DNA of 64,000 nucleotides. It comes from SHAN690 sp041391765 (GTDB lineage Bacteria; Bacteroidota; Bacteroidia; Flavobacteriales_G; Salibacteraceae). The notes under the pieces were generated by a model. That model saw only the letters and a list, made by a program, of their open reading frames with translations, had not been told where the DNA came from and ran no database searches. The number at the start of each line of letters is the position of its first letter. Position 1 is the stretch's first letter. Location: contig JAWKNJ010000031.1 of NCBI GenBank assembly GCA_041391765.1, positions 1-64,000 on the forward strand, read 5' to 3'. The position numbers and the translations under genes are program-made. Positions 37,000 to 46,587 of this stretch are shown in pieces.

Positions 37000-38221
37000 T
37001 GCTTTCTGTTTTGAGATACGCGATGTGTGCTAATGACACGTGCTCCTTCACGAGTTCGCGCAACTGATTTTTTCTGTAATTCAATAGTTTTTGTTGCTCG
37101 CGGAGCAATACTTCGAAATCTAATGCATCATTGCTATACTGGCTCAGCAGCAATTTGATGATGGTTTCAGTCTTAGCAATTTGTCGACTTAGCAGGTCAT
37201 AGTTGCTTTGAGCCTCCAACCGATTGTAATTGGCCTTCTCCAACTCACTTTCGAGCATGTTGTCCGTTTCCTGCATCAGGAATGCGTAAGAATCCTGTTG
37301 CTTTTGAGCTTCAGTTCGAGCTGCGGCATATCCCTTTCGGTAGATCGGCAATGAGAGTGATACCATAGGCATCAAGGCATTTTTTCCACTTCCTGGAATA
37401 GAAACATCCGTTCGCTCACCAACAAAAACGTAGTCCACCCCGAGGCCAATCCCCGGATATCCAGCTCGTTGAGCTGCGTGTTCTGTGGCATAGGCTGAAG
37501 CCTGCATCTCATGAATACTGCGCATTTTCGGGTGGTTCTCAAAACTTTCCGAAACCAGAGCTATGCTATCCAATGAAGTAGGGAGGCTGTCTTCAATGTG
37601 TATGGATGTGGCGTTGTCGCGATTGAGGAGGTTGTTGAATTGAATTGATAGGGTCGTGCGCTGGGCTTTCAACAAGTCGATGCGTGTGCGGCTTTCATCC
37701 ATGATCACCTCTGTTCGATAAACATCAGCCAGCGAACCCTCGGCATTTTCATACTTGTTTTGGCTTAGATCTCGGAGCGTTTCCAAAATGGAAAGATTCT
37801 CTTTCTCCAAAGCTTCCAGCTTTTCGTTTTCATAGAGTCGATAGTATGCCACTCTTACCGATTCAAACAACTGCTCTCGCGCATCGATAAACGCAAAGTA
37901 TTTGGCCTCCGCGATGAAAGCAGCCGCGTCACTTCTGGATTTTAATGTCCCGAACCATGGGAACATTTGCGACAGTCCGATTTTGGCGCGCTGGGGTCCC
38001 ACCCGAGTTTCGATGGGTTGAATGAAGTATCCGAACGAAAGCGTGGGGTTGGGCATTTGCGCCACTTGCGCGCTGCGCTGCATGGACGCTTCAAACTCCG
38101 CGTATTTGGCTTTCAGGCCGGGGTTGTTTTCGGCTGCGACTTCCAAATATTCGTTCAATGTTTGGCTCTTCAACCCAGTGGAGGCGAAGGCTAAAAGTGT
38201 TATGACAATCCATGTTTTCAT
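36986..38221 (-). CDS. cusC: TolC-family outer-membrane channel (CusC-like)
   Basis: The Met at 38221 (MKTWIVITLLAFASTGLKSQ) overlaps the cusA stop as ATGA and gives 411 residues. OEP repeats are visible: NPTLSFGYFIQP, IGLSQMFPWFGTLKSR, QRAGYPGIGLGVDY and VSLSLPIYRKGYAAAR, with long helical stretches between. It forms the exit duct of the tripartite copper pump and is placed between cusA and cusB in the operon. Confidence 0.93.
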   Translation of the reverse strand: MKTWIVITLLAFASTGLKSQTLNEYLEVAAENNPGLKAKYAEFEASMQRSAQVAQMPNPTLSFGYFIQPIETRVGPQRAKIGLSQMFPWFGTLKSRSDAAAFIAEAKYFAFIDAREQLFESVRVAYYRLYENEKLEALEKENLSILETLRDLSQNKYENAEGSLADVYRTEVIMDESRTRIDLLKAQRTTLSIQFNNLLNRDNATSIHIEDSLPTSLDSIALVSESFENHPKMRSIHEMQASAYATEHAAQRAGYPGIGLGVDYVFVGERTDVSIPGSGKNALMPMVSLSLPIYRKGYAAARTEAQKQQDSYAFLMQETDNMLESELEKANYNRLEAQSNYDLLSRQIAKTETIIKLLLSQYSNDALDFEVLLREQQKLLNYRKNQLRELVKEHVSLAHIAYLKTESNESK

Positions 38222-41200
38222 GATCGTTGTCTTTTTAGTTTCCATTCCTCGCGCATTCCGTAGAGTACGGGGGTGAGGAAATAAGTAATGGCCGCTATGA
38301 GCATTCCTCCAAAGGCGGGAATCGCCATGGGCACCATGATGTCGGCTCCGCGTCCGGTGGAGGTGAGGATCGGAAGCAGCGCAATAACGGTGGTAGCTGA
38401 AGTCATCACTGCGGGTCGGATGCGTCTTTTTCCGGCCTTGATCACCGCTTCTCTAATGCCTTCCACATCGGAGGTTGGATTGCGCCCGAAGCTTTGATCG
38501 AGGTAGGTGGCAATCAATACCCCATCGTCTGTGGCAATGCCAAACAGAGCGATGAAACCAACCCACACCGCCACACTCAGGTTGATGGTTTTCATTTGAA
38601 AAAGGTCGCGCAGGTTGCTTCCAAACACGGAGAAGTCTCCGAACCAATGTTGCCCGTAGAGCCAAATCATCAGAAATGCTCCGCTAAAGGCCATCGCAAT
38701 CCCTGCAAAAACCATTAGCGAAGTGGAGATGGATCGAAACTGAAAGTAAAGGATCAAGAACACGATGATCAACACCAGTGGAACAACGATGGACAGGCGT
38801 TTCTCTGCGCGTACTTGGTTTTCATAGCTACCTGAGAAGGCGTAACTTATTCCATGTGGCACCTCTAACTCGCCTGTGCTGATGGCAGACTCTATGGCCC
38901 TTTGAGCATCGTTCACCACATTCACTTCAGCGTATCCATCGCGCTTGTCAAAAAGCACGTAACCTACCAAGAAGGTGTTTTCACTTTTGATGGCCTGCGG
39001 ACCTTGCACGTATTTCAGATTCGCCAATTGACCCAGCGGAATCTGAACTCCGGTCGGGGTGGGAACGAGGATTTGTTTTAATGCTTCAGGGTCGTCTCGA
39101 AGCTCACGCGGATAACGCATTCGAATCGGGTATCGCTCGCGACCTTCCACTGTAGTGGATATCGTCATTCCTCCAACAGCTGTTTCAATGCTTTGCTGCA
39201 CTTGTTCCACGCTGAGGCCATAACGCGCAATGGCTTCGCGGTCAATGTCTAGGTGGATATAAGGCTTGCCTACAATTCTGTCTGCAAAAACGGCTTCACT
39301 TTTCACCGAAGGCACAGCCTTCAAAATAGGTTCGAGTTGGCGACCAAAGTGTTCGATGGTTTCCAAGTCGCTGCCATATACCTTAAGCCCCATGGGTGCT
39401 CTCATGCCTGTTTGCAGCATGACCAGTCGGGTTTCGATTGGCTGCAATTTGGGCGCGGAGGTCACACCGGGGATGTTGCTCATCGCCACGATTTCTTCCC
39501 AAATGTCATCGGGTGAATGGATGTGGTCGCGCCAGTTTCGGAAGTAGTTTCCATCTGCATCCAATATCAGGTCATCAGCTTTTATTCCCGCTGCCAATGC
39601 TTCATCATGATCGAGTGTGTCTCCGGTTTTTATCAAGTAGTGACCCTTGTCATCCGTTCGAAATCGCTCGCGATGGCCCTTCTTATTTAGGATGTATTCA
39701 GGCTTGTAGTTGATGATGTTCTCATACATGGAGATCGGAGCAGGATCAAGTGCAGACTCTGCGCGCCCCATCTTTCCAACCACCAGATCCACCTCCGGAA
39801 TGCTGCTCACGAGCATGTCCAACTGCTGCACCACCTGCTTGTTTTGCTCGATGCCGGCATGAGGCATTGAGGTAGGCATGAGCAGGAAGGAACCTTCGTC
39901 CAGCGAGGGCATGAATTCTTTTCCAACTCCGGGCAGCGTATGAGAAAGTCCAGACCAAAGGCTCGATTGGCGAATGTTCCAACCGATGGATTCCGTGCCA
40001 TTTGCTACAAAGCCAAATACCGCGTTGAACCCAAACCAGATGTTAGCCGCGAAGAAAATTGCGAAGGCCGGGATAAATAGAAATTGCGTTTTATGGCTTA
40101 GGCACCAGCGCAAGATGCGCTCGTAGTAATGCTGAATGCCTAAGAAGTAACCCAGAACCAACGCGACCATGACCCCCACAAATACGGTGTTTGTCAACAG
40201 GCTTTCAGATGCACCGAGTGGCAACCAATATTCTCCCAACAACCAGATCACCGAAAACAGCGATATGATCACCGGAAGGTTTTGGATCAGGTGGCTGTCA
40301 GGTAGCCAATAATGTCGGGCAAACCAAGCCAAACCAAAAGCTGCGAGGGTCAGTCCAGCCCAGCCATTGGTCCAAATGCCGATAACGAGTCCTGCGATGA
40401 CAAGTGCGCTGTTGAGCAGCAGCTGCCATCTCTTGCTTTTGATCTGCCAACCGAAAACCCAATGGGCCAGAGTGGGGAGAATGATGAGCGCCACGAGTAG
40501 CGCTGCAATGAGTGCAAATGTTTTGGTGAAGGCAAGCGGGTGAAAGAGTTTTCCTTCGGCTGCTTCGAGCGTAAACACGGGAATGAAACTCACAATGGTG
40601 GTTCCCACTGCGGTCACGATTGCGCTGGCCACCTCGGAAGCTCCGTTGAGCACGGCCGTTTTCACACTCGTACCTTCTTCCGCTTCATCGATGTGTTTGA
40701 TAATGTTTTCGCTGAGCACAATCCCTAAGTCCACCATGGTGCCGATGGCGATGGCAATACCCGAAAGCGCCACGATGTTGGCATCCACTCCGAAATAGCG
40801 CATGGCAATAAACACCATGAGCACGGCAATGGGCAGCAAGCTGGAAATCAGAAACGAAGCACGCAGGTTAAACACCATGATCACCACCACCAAAATGGTG
40901 ATGAGAATTTCCAGCGACAGCGCTTCCTCCAGCGTTCCCAGGGTTTCATAAATGAGCTCTGTGCGATCGTAAAAAGGAACGATGGTCAATTGGCTCACGG
41001 TGCCATCAGCCAAAGTCTTTTTGGGCAGACCCGTAGCCACTTCCGCGATTTTGTCTTTGACGTGGTTGATGACGGCCAGCGGGTTTGAACCGTAGCGCGC
41101 CACCACCACACCACCAACCACCTCGGCTCCACCCTTGTCCAGCAGCCCCCTGCGCGTGGCGGGTCCAAGCGAAACATGAGCTACGTCCTTGATGCGGATG

Positions 41201-42018
41201 GGCACATTGTCGGTGACCTTCACCACGGCCTGTTCCAGATCATCCACCGATTCGATGTAGCCCAAGCCGCGCACGAGGTATTCGGCCTTATTCACCTCAA
41301 TGGTTTTTGCCCCCACATCGCGGTTCGAGTTTTTCACCGCCAGCATAATCTGATGCAGGCCAACGCCATGTGCTTTCATCGCCTCGGGGTCAACATCTAC
41401 TTGGTATTCTTTGACGAATCCACCGATGGAAGCCACCTCGGAAACACCCTCCACGGCATTGAGCGCGTATTTCACATAAAAGTCCTGCACGGTGCGCAAC
41501 TCATGCAGATCCCAGCCACCGGTGACGTTGCCCGCTGAGTCGCGACCTTCTATCGTGTACCAAAAGATTTGTCCAAGGGCCGTTGCGTCCGGGCCTAGGC
41601 TCGGGCTCACACCGTCCGGTAATAGTCCTGCGGGGAGCGAGTTTAGTTTTTCGAGAATGCGTGAACGCGACCAGTAGAATTCGGTGTCTTCATCGAAGAT
41701 GATGTAGATACTAGAAATGCCGAAGATGGACGAACTGCGGATCGATTTCACACCCGGAATACCCAAGAGGTAGGTCGTTAGCGGATATGAAACCTGATCT
41801 TCGATGTCCTGCGGAGAGCGGCCCATCCAGCGTGTAAACACGATCTGTTGGTTTTCTCCGATGTCAGGAATGGCATCCACCGGTACCGGGTCGCTGGGCA
41901 GCGAGGCTACCTGCCAACCGAAGGGCGCGGTCACAATCCCCCAGCCGACAAAGAGCAAAAGCACGATGACGGTGACGAGCTTGTTTTCAAGGAAGTATTG
42001 AATGAGTTTATGAAGCAT
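38218..42018 (-). CDS. cusA: CusA-like heavy-metal RND efflux pump
   Basis: The Met at 42018 (MLHKLIQYFLENKLVTVIVL) begins the first membrane helix; codons before it read into the spacer. The 1266 residues are about 220 longer than E. coli CusA. Diagnostic stretches are PDIGENQQIVFTRWMGR, EDQVSYPLTTYLLGIPGVK, VDLGIVLSENIIKHIDEAE and FGIATDDGVLIATYLDQSF. An extra segment of about 150 residues in the middle adds several membrane helices (LVIAGLVIGIWTNGWAGL, TNTVFVGVMVALVLGYFLG). It pumps Cu(I)/Ag(I) using proton motive force. The operon order is cusA-cusC-cusB. Confidence 0.95.
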   Translation of the reverse strand: MLHKLIQYFLENKLVTVIVLLLFVGWGIVTAPFGWQVASLPSDPVPVDAIPDIGENQQIVFTRWMGRSPQDIEDQVSYPLTTYLLGIPGVKSIRSSSIFGISSIYIIFDEDTEFYWSRSRILEKLNSLPAGLLPDGVSPSLGPDATALGQIFWYTIEGRDSAGNVTGGWDLHELRTVQDFYVKYALNAVEGVSEVASIGGFVKEYQVDVDPEAMKAHGVGLHQIMLAVKNSNRDVGAKTIEVNKAEYLVRGLGYIESVDDLEQAVVKVTDNVPIRIKDVAHVSLGPATRRGLLDKGGAEVVGGVVVARYGSNPLAVINHVKDKIAEVATGLPKKTLADGTVSQLTIVPFYDRTELIYETLGTLEEALSLEILITILVVVIMVFNLRASFLISSLLPIAVLMVFIAMRYFGVDANIVALSGIAIAIGTMVDLGIVLSENIIKHIDEAEEGTSVKTAVLNGASEVASAIVTAVGTTIVSFIPVFTLEAAEGKLFHPLAFTKTFALIAALLVALIILPTLAHWVFGWQIKSKRWQLLLNSALVIAGLVIGIWTNGWAGLTLAAFGLAWFARHYWLPDSHLIQNLPVIISLFSVIWLLGEYWLPLGASESLLTNTVFVGVMVALVLGYFLGIQHYYERILRWCLSHKTQFLFIPAFAIFFAANIWFGFNAVFGFVANGTESIGWNIRQSSLWSGLSHTLPGVGKEFMPSLDEGSFLLMPTSMPHAGIEQNKQVVQQLDMLVSSIPEVDLVVGKMGRAESALDPAPISMYENIINYKPEYILNKKGHRERFRTDDKGHYLIKTGDTLDHDEALAAGIKADDLILDADGNYFRNWRDHIHSPDDIWEEIVAMSNIPGVTSAPKLQPIETRLVMLQTGMRAPMGLKVYGSDLETIEHFGRQLEPILKAVPSVKSEAVFADRIVGKPYIHLDIDREAIARYGLSVEQVQQSIETAVGGMTISTTVEGRERYPIRMRYPRELRDDPEALKQILVPTPTGVQIPLGQLANLKYVQGPQAIKSENTFLVGYVLFDKRDGYAEVNVVNDAQRAIESAISTGELEVPHGISYAFSGSYENQVRAEKRLSIVVPLVLIIVFLILYFQFRSISTSLMVFAGIAMAFSGAFLMIWLYGQHWFGDFSVFGSNLRDLFQMKTINLSVAVWVGFIALFGIATDDGVLIATYLDQSFGRNPTSDVEGIREAVIKAGKRRIRPAVMTSATTVIALLPILTSTGRGADIMVPMAIPAFGGMLIAAITYFLTPVLYGMREEWKLKRQRS

Positions 42019-42104
42019 TTTGATCTGAATTGAATTGGGAACAAGACAAACGGGTTCCGTGTGAGCCGAGCGCAAAGCGCCAACTGCACCTGATCAGATC
42101 AATG

Positions 42105-42527
42105 CTATAAAAGGAAAGACTGGAAACGGACGAGGATGTCCGAGCCAATCAACGGTGGGGAGTGATTATCGTATTTGTTGGTTACCAGTTCAGCCTCCAT
42201 CAGCGGGCTGCTGAACACATAGTGCATGATGGCAACGATGGACACCGGAACTTCCACCAATTCCATGGCCTGAATCTCGAAGTCGTAGTCATTGCCGTCA
42301 ATAATCGTTTCTCGTTGGTCGCAACACTTCTTTTGCTGCGCTTTGGCGTGCATGGGGCAGGCCGGTTTATCCGAAGCTTGGAAATGGCTGCAAGCTTCCG
42401 CCTCACCAAAAATGGTGGCGCTCACCAGCCGATTTCCACACCAGTGTTGGCTCAATCGAACACCTGTGGAACTCAGCAAAACCGAGAACATCAGTGTTAA
42501 GGACGCTATGAGTTTGAGCAATTGCAC
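42105..42527 (-). CDS. HYC_CC_PP family protein (copy 2)
   Basis: 140 residues with SQHWCG, CPMHA, KKCC and HSPPL in the same order as the copy at 27341; the first 75 residues are highly similar. It has an N-terminal hydrophobic signal-like segment. It lies immediately upstream of cusA in the same direction, so the family again sits with copper handling. Probably a periplasmic or membrane-anchored metal-binding protein; the biochemical role is unknown. Confidence 0.82.
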   Translation of the reverse strand: MQLLKLIASLTLMFSVLLSSTGVRLSQHWCGNRLVSATIFGEAEACSHFQASDKPACPMHAKAQQKKCCDQRETIIDGNDYDFEIQAMELVEVPVSIVAIMHYVFSSPLMEAELVTNKYDNHSPPLIGSDILVRFQSFLL

Positions 42528-42595
42528 TAGTTCAAAACTAAGGTTTGTTGTGGATTATTGTTTCTGATGGTGATCTTCTAAGGATATGATATTCA

Positions 42596-43330
42596 TCAAG
42601 CTGCGAGCATCCACGCGGCCATGGCCACCATGCTCAGGTCTTCCACGATGGTCACCGTGCTCATGGGCAGGTTAAACACATCGCCCAGGCAGGCACACTT
42701 GATTTTTCGCTTGTTCAGGTTGCTTTGGATCACTCCGATGCTGCTCACGCCAAGCACCACAACGGTTGCCCAGTTGGTGATGGTTGGATTCCAGTTGATC
42801 AGGTAGGCCACGCCAAGGGCGAGTTCCACGAACGGGTAGATGAACGCCCAACTTTTCCATTTTGCCGCAACGATGTCATACATGCGGTAGGACATGGCAA
42901 ACCCCTCGAGGTTCAGCAGTTTGAAAAAGGCGAAGACGATGAAAAACCCCGCCATGAAATGTCGCATCCATGTCATCCACGAAAGAGAGTCAAACGGCCA
43001 TTGGGCGAGGAGCGTGGTTCCGGCAATGAAACCAACGATCATCAGCAAAGGCTTGTACGTGGTGACGTTCGCCTCGGGCAAGTCCTCGGTCATGGCCGCG
43101 TGAACGTGATGCTCGTGGTCGATGTCTTTGATGTGGTACTTGCTGCCCGCTTGCTGCAAGGCAGCCTCCAGCGTTTCTGTCTGGACGTGCCGGCTCATTT
43201 TCAGCGTTGCGCTATTGGCCTCCAAATTCACTTCGGCCTTCGTGATGCCTTCTACAGCCGCCAGCGTAGACTGAACCTTATACAGGCAGCCCTCGCAGGT
43301 CATTCCTTCTATGTTGTATGTGTGTGTCAT
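42596..43330 (-). CDS. HMA domain fused to MauE/DoxX-like membrane protein
   Basis: I choose the Met at 43330 (MTHTYNIEGM), which begins the HMA domain; an in-frame Met at 43378 adds a non-conserved tail. The HMA domain at 1-70 has the copper-binding MTCEGC (C12, C15) and a His-rich linker. Four transmembrane helices follow (about 90-240), as in MauE/MerT-like proteins, with KIKCACLGDVFNLP near the end. It may carry copper across the membrane or supply reductant. It is located between the AraC regulator and the HYC_CC_PP gene. Confidence 0.85.
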   Translation of the reverse strand: MTHTYNIEGMTCEGCLYKVQSTLAAVEGITKAEVNLEANSATLKMSRHVQTETLEAALQQAGSKYHIKDIDHEHHVHAAMTEDLPEANVTTYKPLLMIVGFIAGTTLLAQWPFDSLSWMTWMRHFMAGFFIVFAFFKLLNLEGFAMSYRMYDIVAAKWKSWAFIYPFVELALGVAYLINWNPTITNWATVVVLGVSSIGVIQSNLNKRKIKCACLGDVFNLPMSTVTIVEDLSMVAMAAWMLAA

Positions 43331-43399
43331 CGTGTTGCTTTGTGGATGCGAAGATGATAGGAGATCATCGAAGGTCACTTACAAGATTCTGGAAGAGAC

Positions 43400-43966
43400 T
43401 TACACCTCGCGAATTTCATTCAAGGGTAGCCGTTTCTCCGCAGCGATTTTTTTGAAGTGGGAGGGAGGCAAGCCGGTCACTTGCTTGAACTGCGAACTGA
43501 GGTGCGCAGGGCTGCTGTATCCCAATTGATCGGCTATTTCAGCCAGGCTCAGTTCATCGTACACCATCAGTTCTTTGATGCGCTCCACCTTCAGCAGAAT
43601 GAAATAGCGCTCCAAGGTCATGCCCTCTACTTCGCTAAAGAGCTTGCTGATGGCCGAGTATTCCTTGCCCAGCTTCAGCTGCAAAAAAGCACTCAGTTGA
43701 AAGCTGTCCTGCATGGGGGCGCGAAGGGCTTCCACCAATTCCGTCTTCACCTGCTCGATCACTCGCATACGCTTGTCGCTGAGCAATTCAAAGCCTAATG
43801 GCCTCAGTGCTTTTCCAAGTTCCTCTTTCTGTGCAGTGCTGAGCGACTCCGCAAAGCGCACCTCTCCCAGTTGCACGTCCTCAAAAGGAATCCTCAACTC
43901 ATTCAGCGTGCGCCTTACCGCATCGATGCAGTGGCGACAGACCATGTTTTTGATGTAGAGGACCAT
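43400..43966 (-). CDS. AraC-family regulator with N-terminal HMA-like metal-binding domain
   Basis: 188 residues. The N-terminal 65 residues look like a degenerate HMA fold with the metal-binding MVCRHC motif (C10, C13). The C-terminal 100 residues form two AraC helix-turn-helix motifs (LSLAEIADQLGYSSPAHLSS, FKQVTGLPPSHFKK). This architecture is common near Bacteroidota copper operons, and it is the likely copper-responsive activator of the operon downstream. There is a spacer of 69 bases to the HMA-MauE gene. Confidence 0.87.
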   Translation of the reverse strand: MVLYIKNMVCRHCIDAVRRTLNELRIPFEDVQLGEVRFAESLSTAQKEELGKALRPLGFELLSDKRMRVIEQVKTELVEALRAPMQDSFQLSAFLQLKLGKEYSAISKLFSEVEGMTLERYFILLKVERIKELMVYDELSLAEIADQLGYSSPAHLSSQFKQVTGLPPSHFKKIAAEKRLPLNEIREV

Positions 43967-44197
43967 TGGATGATTTAATTTCCGTCAAAAGTCAGCATTA
44001 CGATGATAATGGCTTTGATCCACCGAAGAGGCTCATAGGGAGGGAGGTGTGGCGCAGGGGGGGGGCACTGCGTTACGCTAAAGGATTTGACAGTCCGATG
44101 ATTAAGCCTAGTTTCTGAAAATTACCTTCAACGGGTTGTTTGATAGATAATTCGAATAAGCGGTAAGATGCGGACCCGATTCTTTGATTGGAAACGG
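43967..44197. other. Gene-free spacer with a G9 tract and one TGTGGCGC word
   Basis: This 231-bp spacer separates the copper regulator from the defence operon. It contains TGTGGCGC at 44048-44055 followed at once by nine G (44057-44065). No open frame with protein-like composition was seen. The TGTGGCGC word recurs in clustered form on the far side of the operon, about 50000. Confidence 0.7.
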
Positions 44198-46024
44198 TCA
44201 ATGATGCACAGCTATGCCGTATTTGTCCGAGACAATTTCATTAACCTGATCAGGTTCTGAACTTACAAGTTCACTCTTCTCGGCATCTGTGAATTCAGCA
44301 ACTCCAAAATTCTTGATGTAGTTTCTGCTTAATGAGAAATAACCCGAACCATAGGGCTTGCTTGAATTCTTGACATAGAACCAAAACAGGTCAGAGCTCA
44401 TTAGCTTTTGAAGAAACTTCAATTCCTGTTCGTTCTGAGATACAACTGCTATGCCGTTGTAAAAAAGTAAGTCTTCATCATTGCTAATGGTGTAGTGAGG
44501 AATGTGTGGAGTGATGTGTGGGAAGAAAAGTTTGGTGCTGTATTTTTCTAACGATTGATTTCGACCATAAGCATACCAGTTTTCGTAATTCCCTTTTCCC
44601 TTATCTCGTTGGGCTAGTGTTTTCCTTTTCGCCTCCAAATATTCATATGCTCTCGGATAACGCTCTTCAAATTCTTCCTGTGCAATCAAGCTAGCATCTC
44701 CCTTTGCATTAAAGACATACGGGAAGATCGCCTTTTGCCGCAGTTCTGCGATGCTTCTGGCCTGAGTAAGTTTGTTTGGGTTTATAATCTCTTTGCAAAT
44801 GGCCTTCTCAATAGGGTATTCTCTTCCGTTTTGAAGGTAGTAGAATTCATCATCTTCTCTGGTTTCATTGAAGATGTAAATTTGATTTTTGAGTGTCGCA
44901 ATTCCATTTCGAGTCCGGTATAAGTCTCCAAATGCTGGACCTGCTTCTTCGATTTGAGACAGAAGATCGTGATGTCGTAGGTTCCATCCGTTTTTATGAT
45001 TGAGCCTAGAATAGTTGATTTGGTGTAACGAAACCTCCTCAGTTAACGACCCTTCATCCACTTGAGCATAATCTATAGTCTGTGATTCAAGATTTTGAAG
45101 AATACAAATACACGTGTAGGTTGATTTGCTCTGAAATACCTGATTCCCTCCAAAGTCAAGAATTTTTAACGCTATGGATTCATCTTCAAAGTACTGGCGT
45201 AAGGCGCGACCATTTACACTTTTGAAAAAGGTGTTCATGGTGATGAACCCTAAAACTCCTTGTGGTAAGAGATTTTCATATCCAATTTGAAAGAAAGGAA
45301 TATATAGATCCGGGTGTCCTGAATCGCTCACTTTCCAGTTAGAAATGAATTCACGGGATTCTTCGTCAATGTTTCTTGAGCACACATATGGCGGATTGCC
45401 TACTACGACATCAAACCCGGTAAAGTCTTCATATTGTTCGGTCCAACTAAAGTTGAGCGCATTGCCTCTATCAAGGTTGAACTGGAAGTCGGCATTTTCA
45501 CCTTCTGTGAGTGCCAGTAATGTTAGCAAAAGCCGGGAACGGTCAATAGCATATTGCTGTATATCCAGCCCGTAGATGTTCTCGGCAAAAATGGCTTCGT
45601 ATGTTCTGCCAGTCTGGTCGTGAATAGACTTTGCAGCTGTGTAGAGAAACCCCCCGCAACCGCAAGCCGGGTCGCAAATTTTTAAATTATTGAGGTCAAC
45701 GAAGTTGCTTAAACACTGATCGACAATGTATTCCCGAATGTTCTTTGGCGTGTAAACGGCTCCTGTTACAATTTTCTCCTCGGGCGAAATGACAAATTCG
45801 AATATCTGGATGAGTTCTTCGAGTTTGGTGAACTGGCATATTTGGAGAAACTCAAGGAGACTTTTATAATCCTTGTTGTCTTCTTGAATTAGATAAGGCC
45901 ACAAAAACTCATTTGTAGTATTCTCCAAACCATGAGAATAAAGGAACGCAGACACAATTAGTCGATCCACTTCCACAGGGTCTGAGGAATACGACTGAAG
46001 GTATGCGTTGACTTCCTTTGTCAT
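44198..46024 (-). CDS. Eco57I/TaqI-like N6-adenine DNA methyltransferase
   Basis: 608 residues. The SAM-binding motif I is ICDPACGCGGFLYTA (D118), and the catalytic motif IV is NPPY (200-203), typical of N6-adenine or N4-cytosine amino-methylases, here of the Eco57I class. The C-terminal half has a TaqI-C-like specificity domain (WYAYGRNQSLEKYSTKLFFP, LMSSDLFWFYVKNSSKPYGS). The N-terminal 80 residues show no nuclease motif, so restriction would have to come from the adjacent HNH protein. Its start codon shares one base with the HNH stop, so it is the last gene of a tightly coupled four-gene operon. The recognition site is unknown. Confidence 0.9.
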   Translation of the reverse strand: MTKEVNAYLQSYSSDPVEVDRLIVSAFLYSHGLENTTNEFLWPYLIQEDNKDYKSLLEFLQICQFTKLEELIQIFEFVISPEEKIVTGAVYTPKNIREYIVDQCLSNFVDLNNLKICDPACGCGGFLYTAAKSIHDQTGRTYEAIFAENIYGLDIQQYAIDRSRLLLTLLALTEGENADFQFNLDRGNALNFSWTEQYEDFTGFDVVVGNPPYVCSRNIDEESREFISNWKVSDSGHPDLYIPFFQIGYENLLPQGVLGFITMNTFFKSVNGRALRQYFEDESIALKILDFGGNQVFQSKSTYTCICILQNLESQTIDYAQVDEGSLTEEVSLHQINYSRLNHKNGWNLRHHDLLSQIEEAGPAFGDLYRTRNGIATLKNQIYIFNETREDDEFYYLQNGREYPIEKAICKEIINPNKLTQARSIAELRQKAIFPYVFNAKGDASLIAQEEFEERYPRAYEYLEAKRKTLAQRDKGKGNYENWYAYGRNQSLEKYSTKLFFPHITPHIPHYTISNDEDLLFYNGIAVVSQNEQELKFLQKLMSSDLFWFYVKNSSKPYGSGYFSLSRNYIKNFGVAEFTDAEKSELVSSEPDQVNEIVSDKYGIAVHH

Positions 46025-46587
46025 TATTGAGCACGCAGGTATTTTTTGTAATCCATGTACTTCATGGTAATCTGTACAAAGAGCTCTTTGGCACCGTCAT
46101 CGTTTGTATTCTCAATTAATGTTCTGAGCGTTTCCATTCTCTGCTCCATTTGTTCCAACGTCCAGATAATGCTGTACCTCTTTAGGTATAACTTCAACCT
46201 TTTGTGCATGTACACGGCTTTGGCTGATGTTGATACAGGGAGTATTTCCCCCTGGTCGTTTCGGAAAAAATGAGCATTGTAATCCTCATCACAGGGATCT
46301 AAATAGTTCCCTTCGTCATTGCTTTTTGCTCTATTCACGTAAGAACAAGAGTAGATGAGATTGGAGTACTTTGTTTTAAGTTTCGGATACTTTGATTGAG
46401 GTAAAAAGTGATCTATTTGAAAAGTGGATACACCCCCGAACCAATCATCAATACAATTCGTGTAGCCGCATTTCTTTTTGAAGTCGGTTCTAAGATGGCT
46501 CTTGTAGTCACGATAGTTATTCAAGTCCGGCCCTGAGTATGTCCGCACCGGAATACTTGCCTTATCTCTAAAAGGTAAATTGCTCAT
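46024..46587 (-). CDS. HNH-type endonuclease of the defence operon
   Basis: 187 residues with Cys40 and Cys45 (KKCGYTNCIDD), the core QIDHFLPQSKYP (D59-H60), LIYSCSYVNRAKSN with N76, Cys81 and N85-N90, and YNAHFF (H106). This is the beta-beta-alpha-metal nuclease signature. The C-terminal 60 residues are helical. In the operon it is the only candidate for DNA cleavage. It overlaps both neighbours by one base (stop/start ATGA or TAATG type), which suggests fixed stoichiometry with the receiver protein and methylase. Confidence 0.85.
   Translation of the reverse strand: MSNLPFRDKASIPVRTYSGPDLNNYRDYKSHLRTDFKKKCGYTNCIDDWFGGVSTFQIDHFLPQSKYPKLKTKYSNLIYSCSYVNRAKSNDEGNYLDPCDEDYNAHFFRNDQGEILPVSTSAKAVYMHKRLKLYLKRYSIIWTLEQMEQRMETLRTLIENTNDDGAKELFVQITMKYMDYKKYLRAQ

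Noticed and set aside
44057..44065. G9 tract as a phase-variation switch
   Set aside because: It lies 130 bases past the stop of the methylase and not in a coding region or a recognisable promoter spacer.
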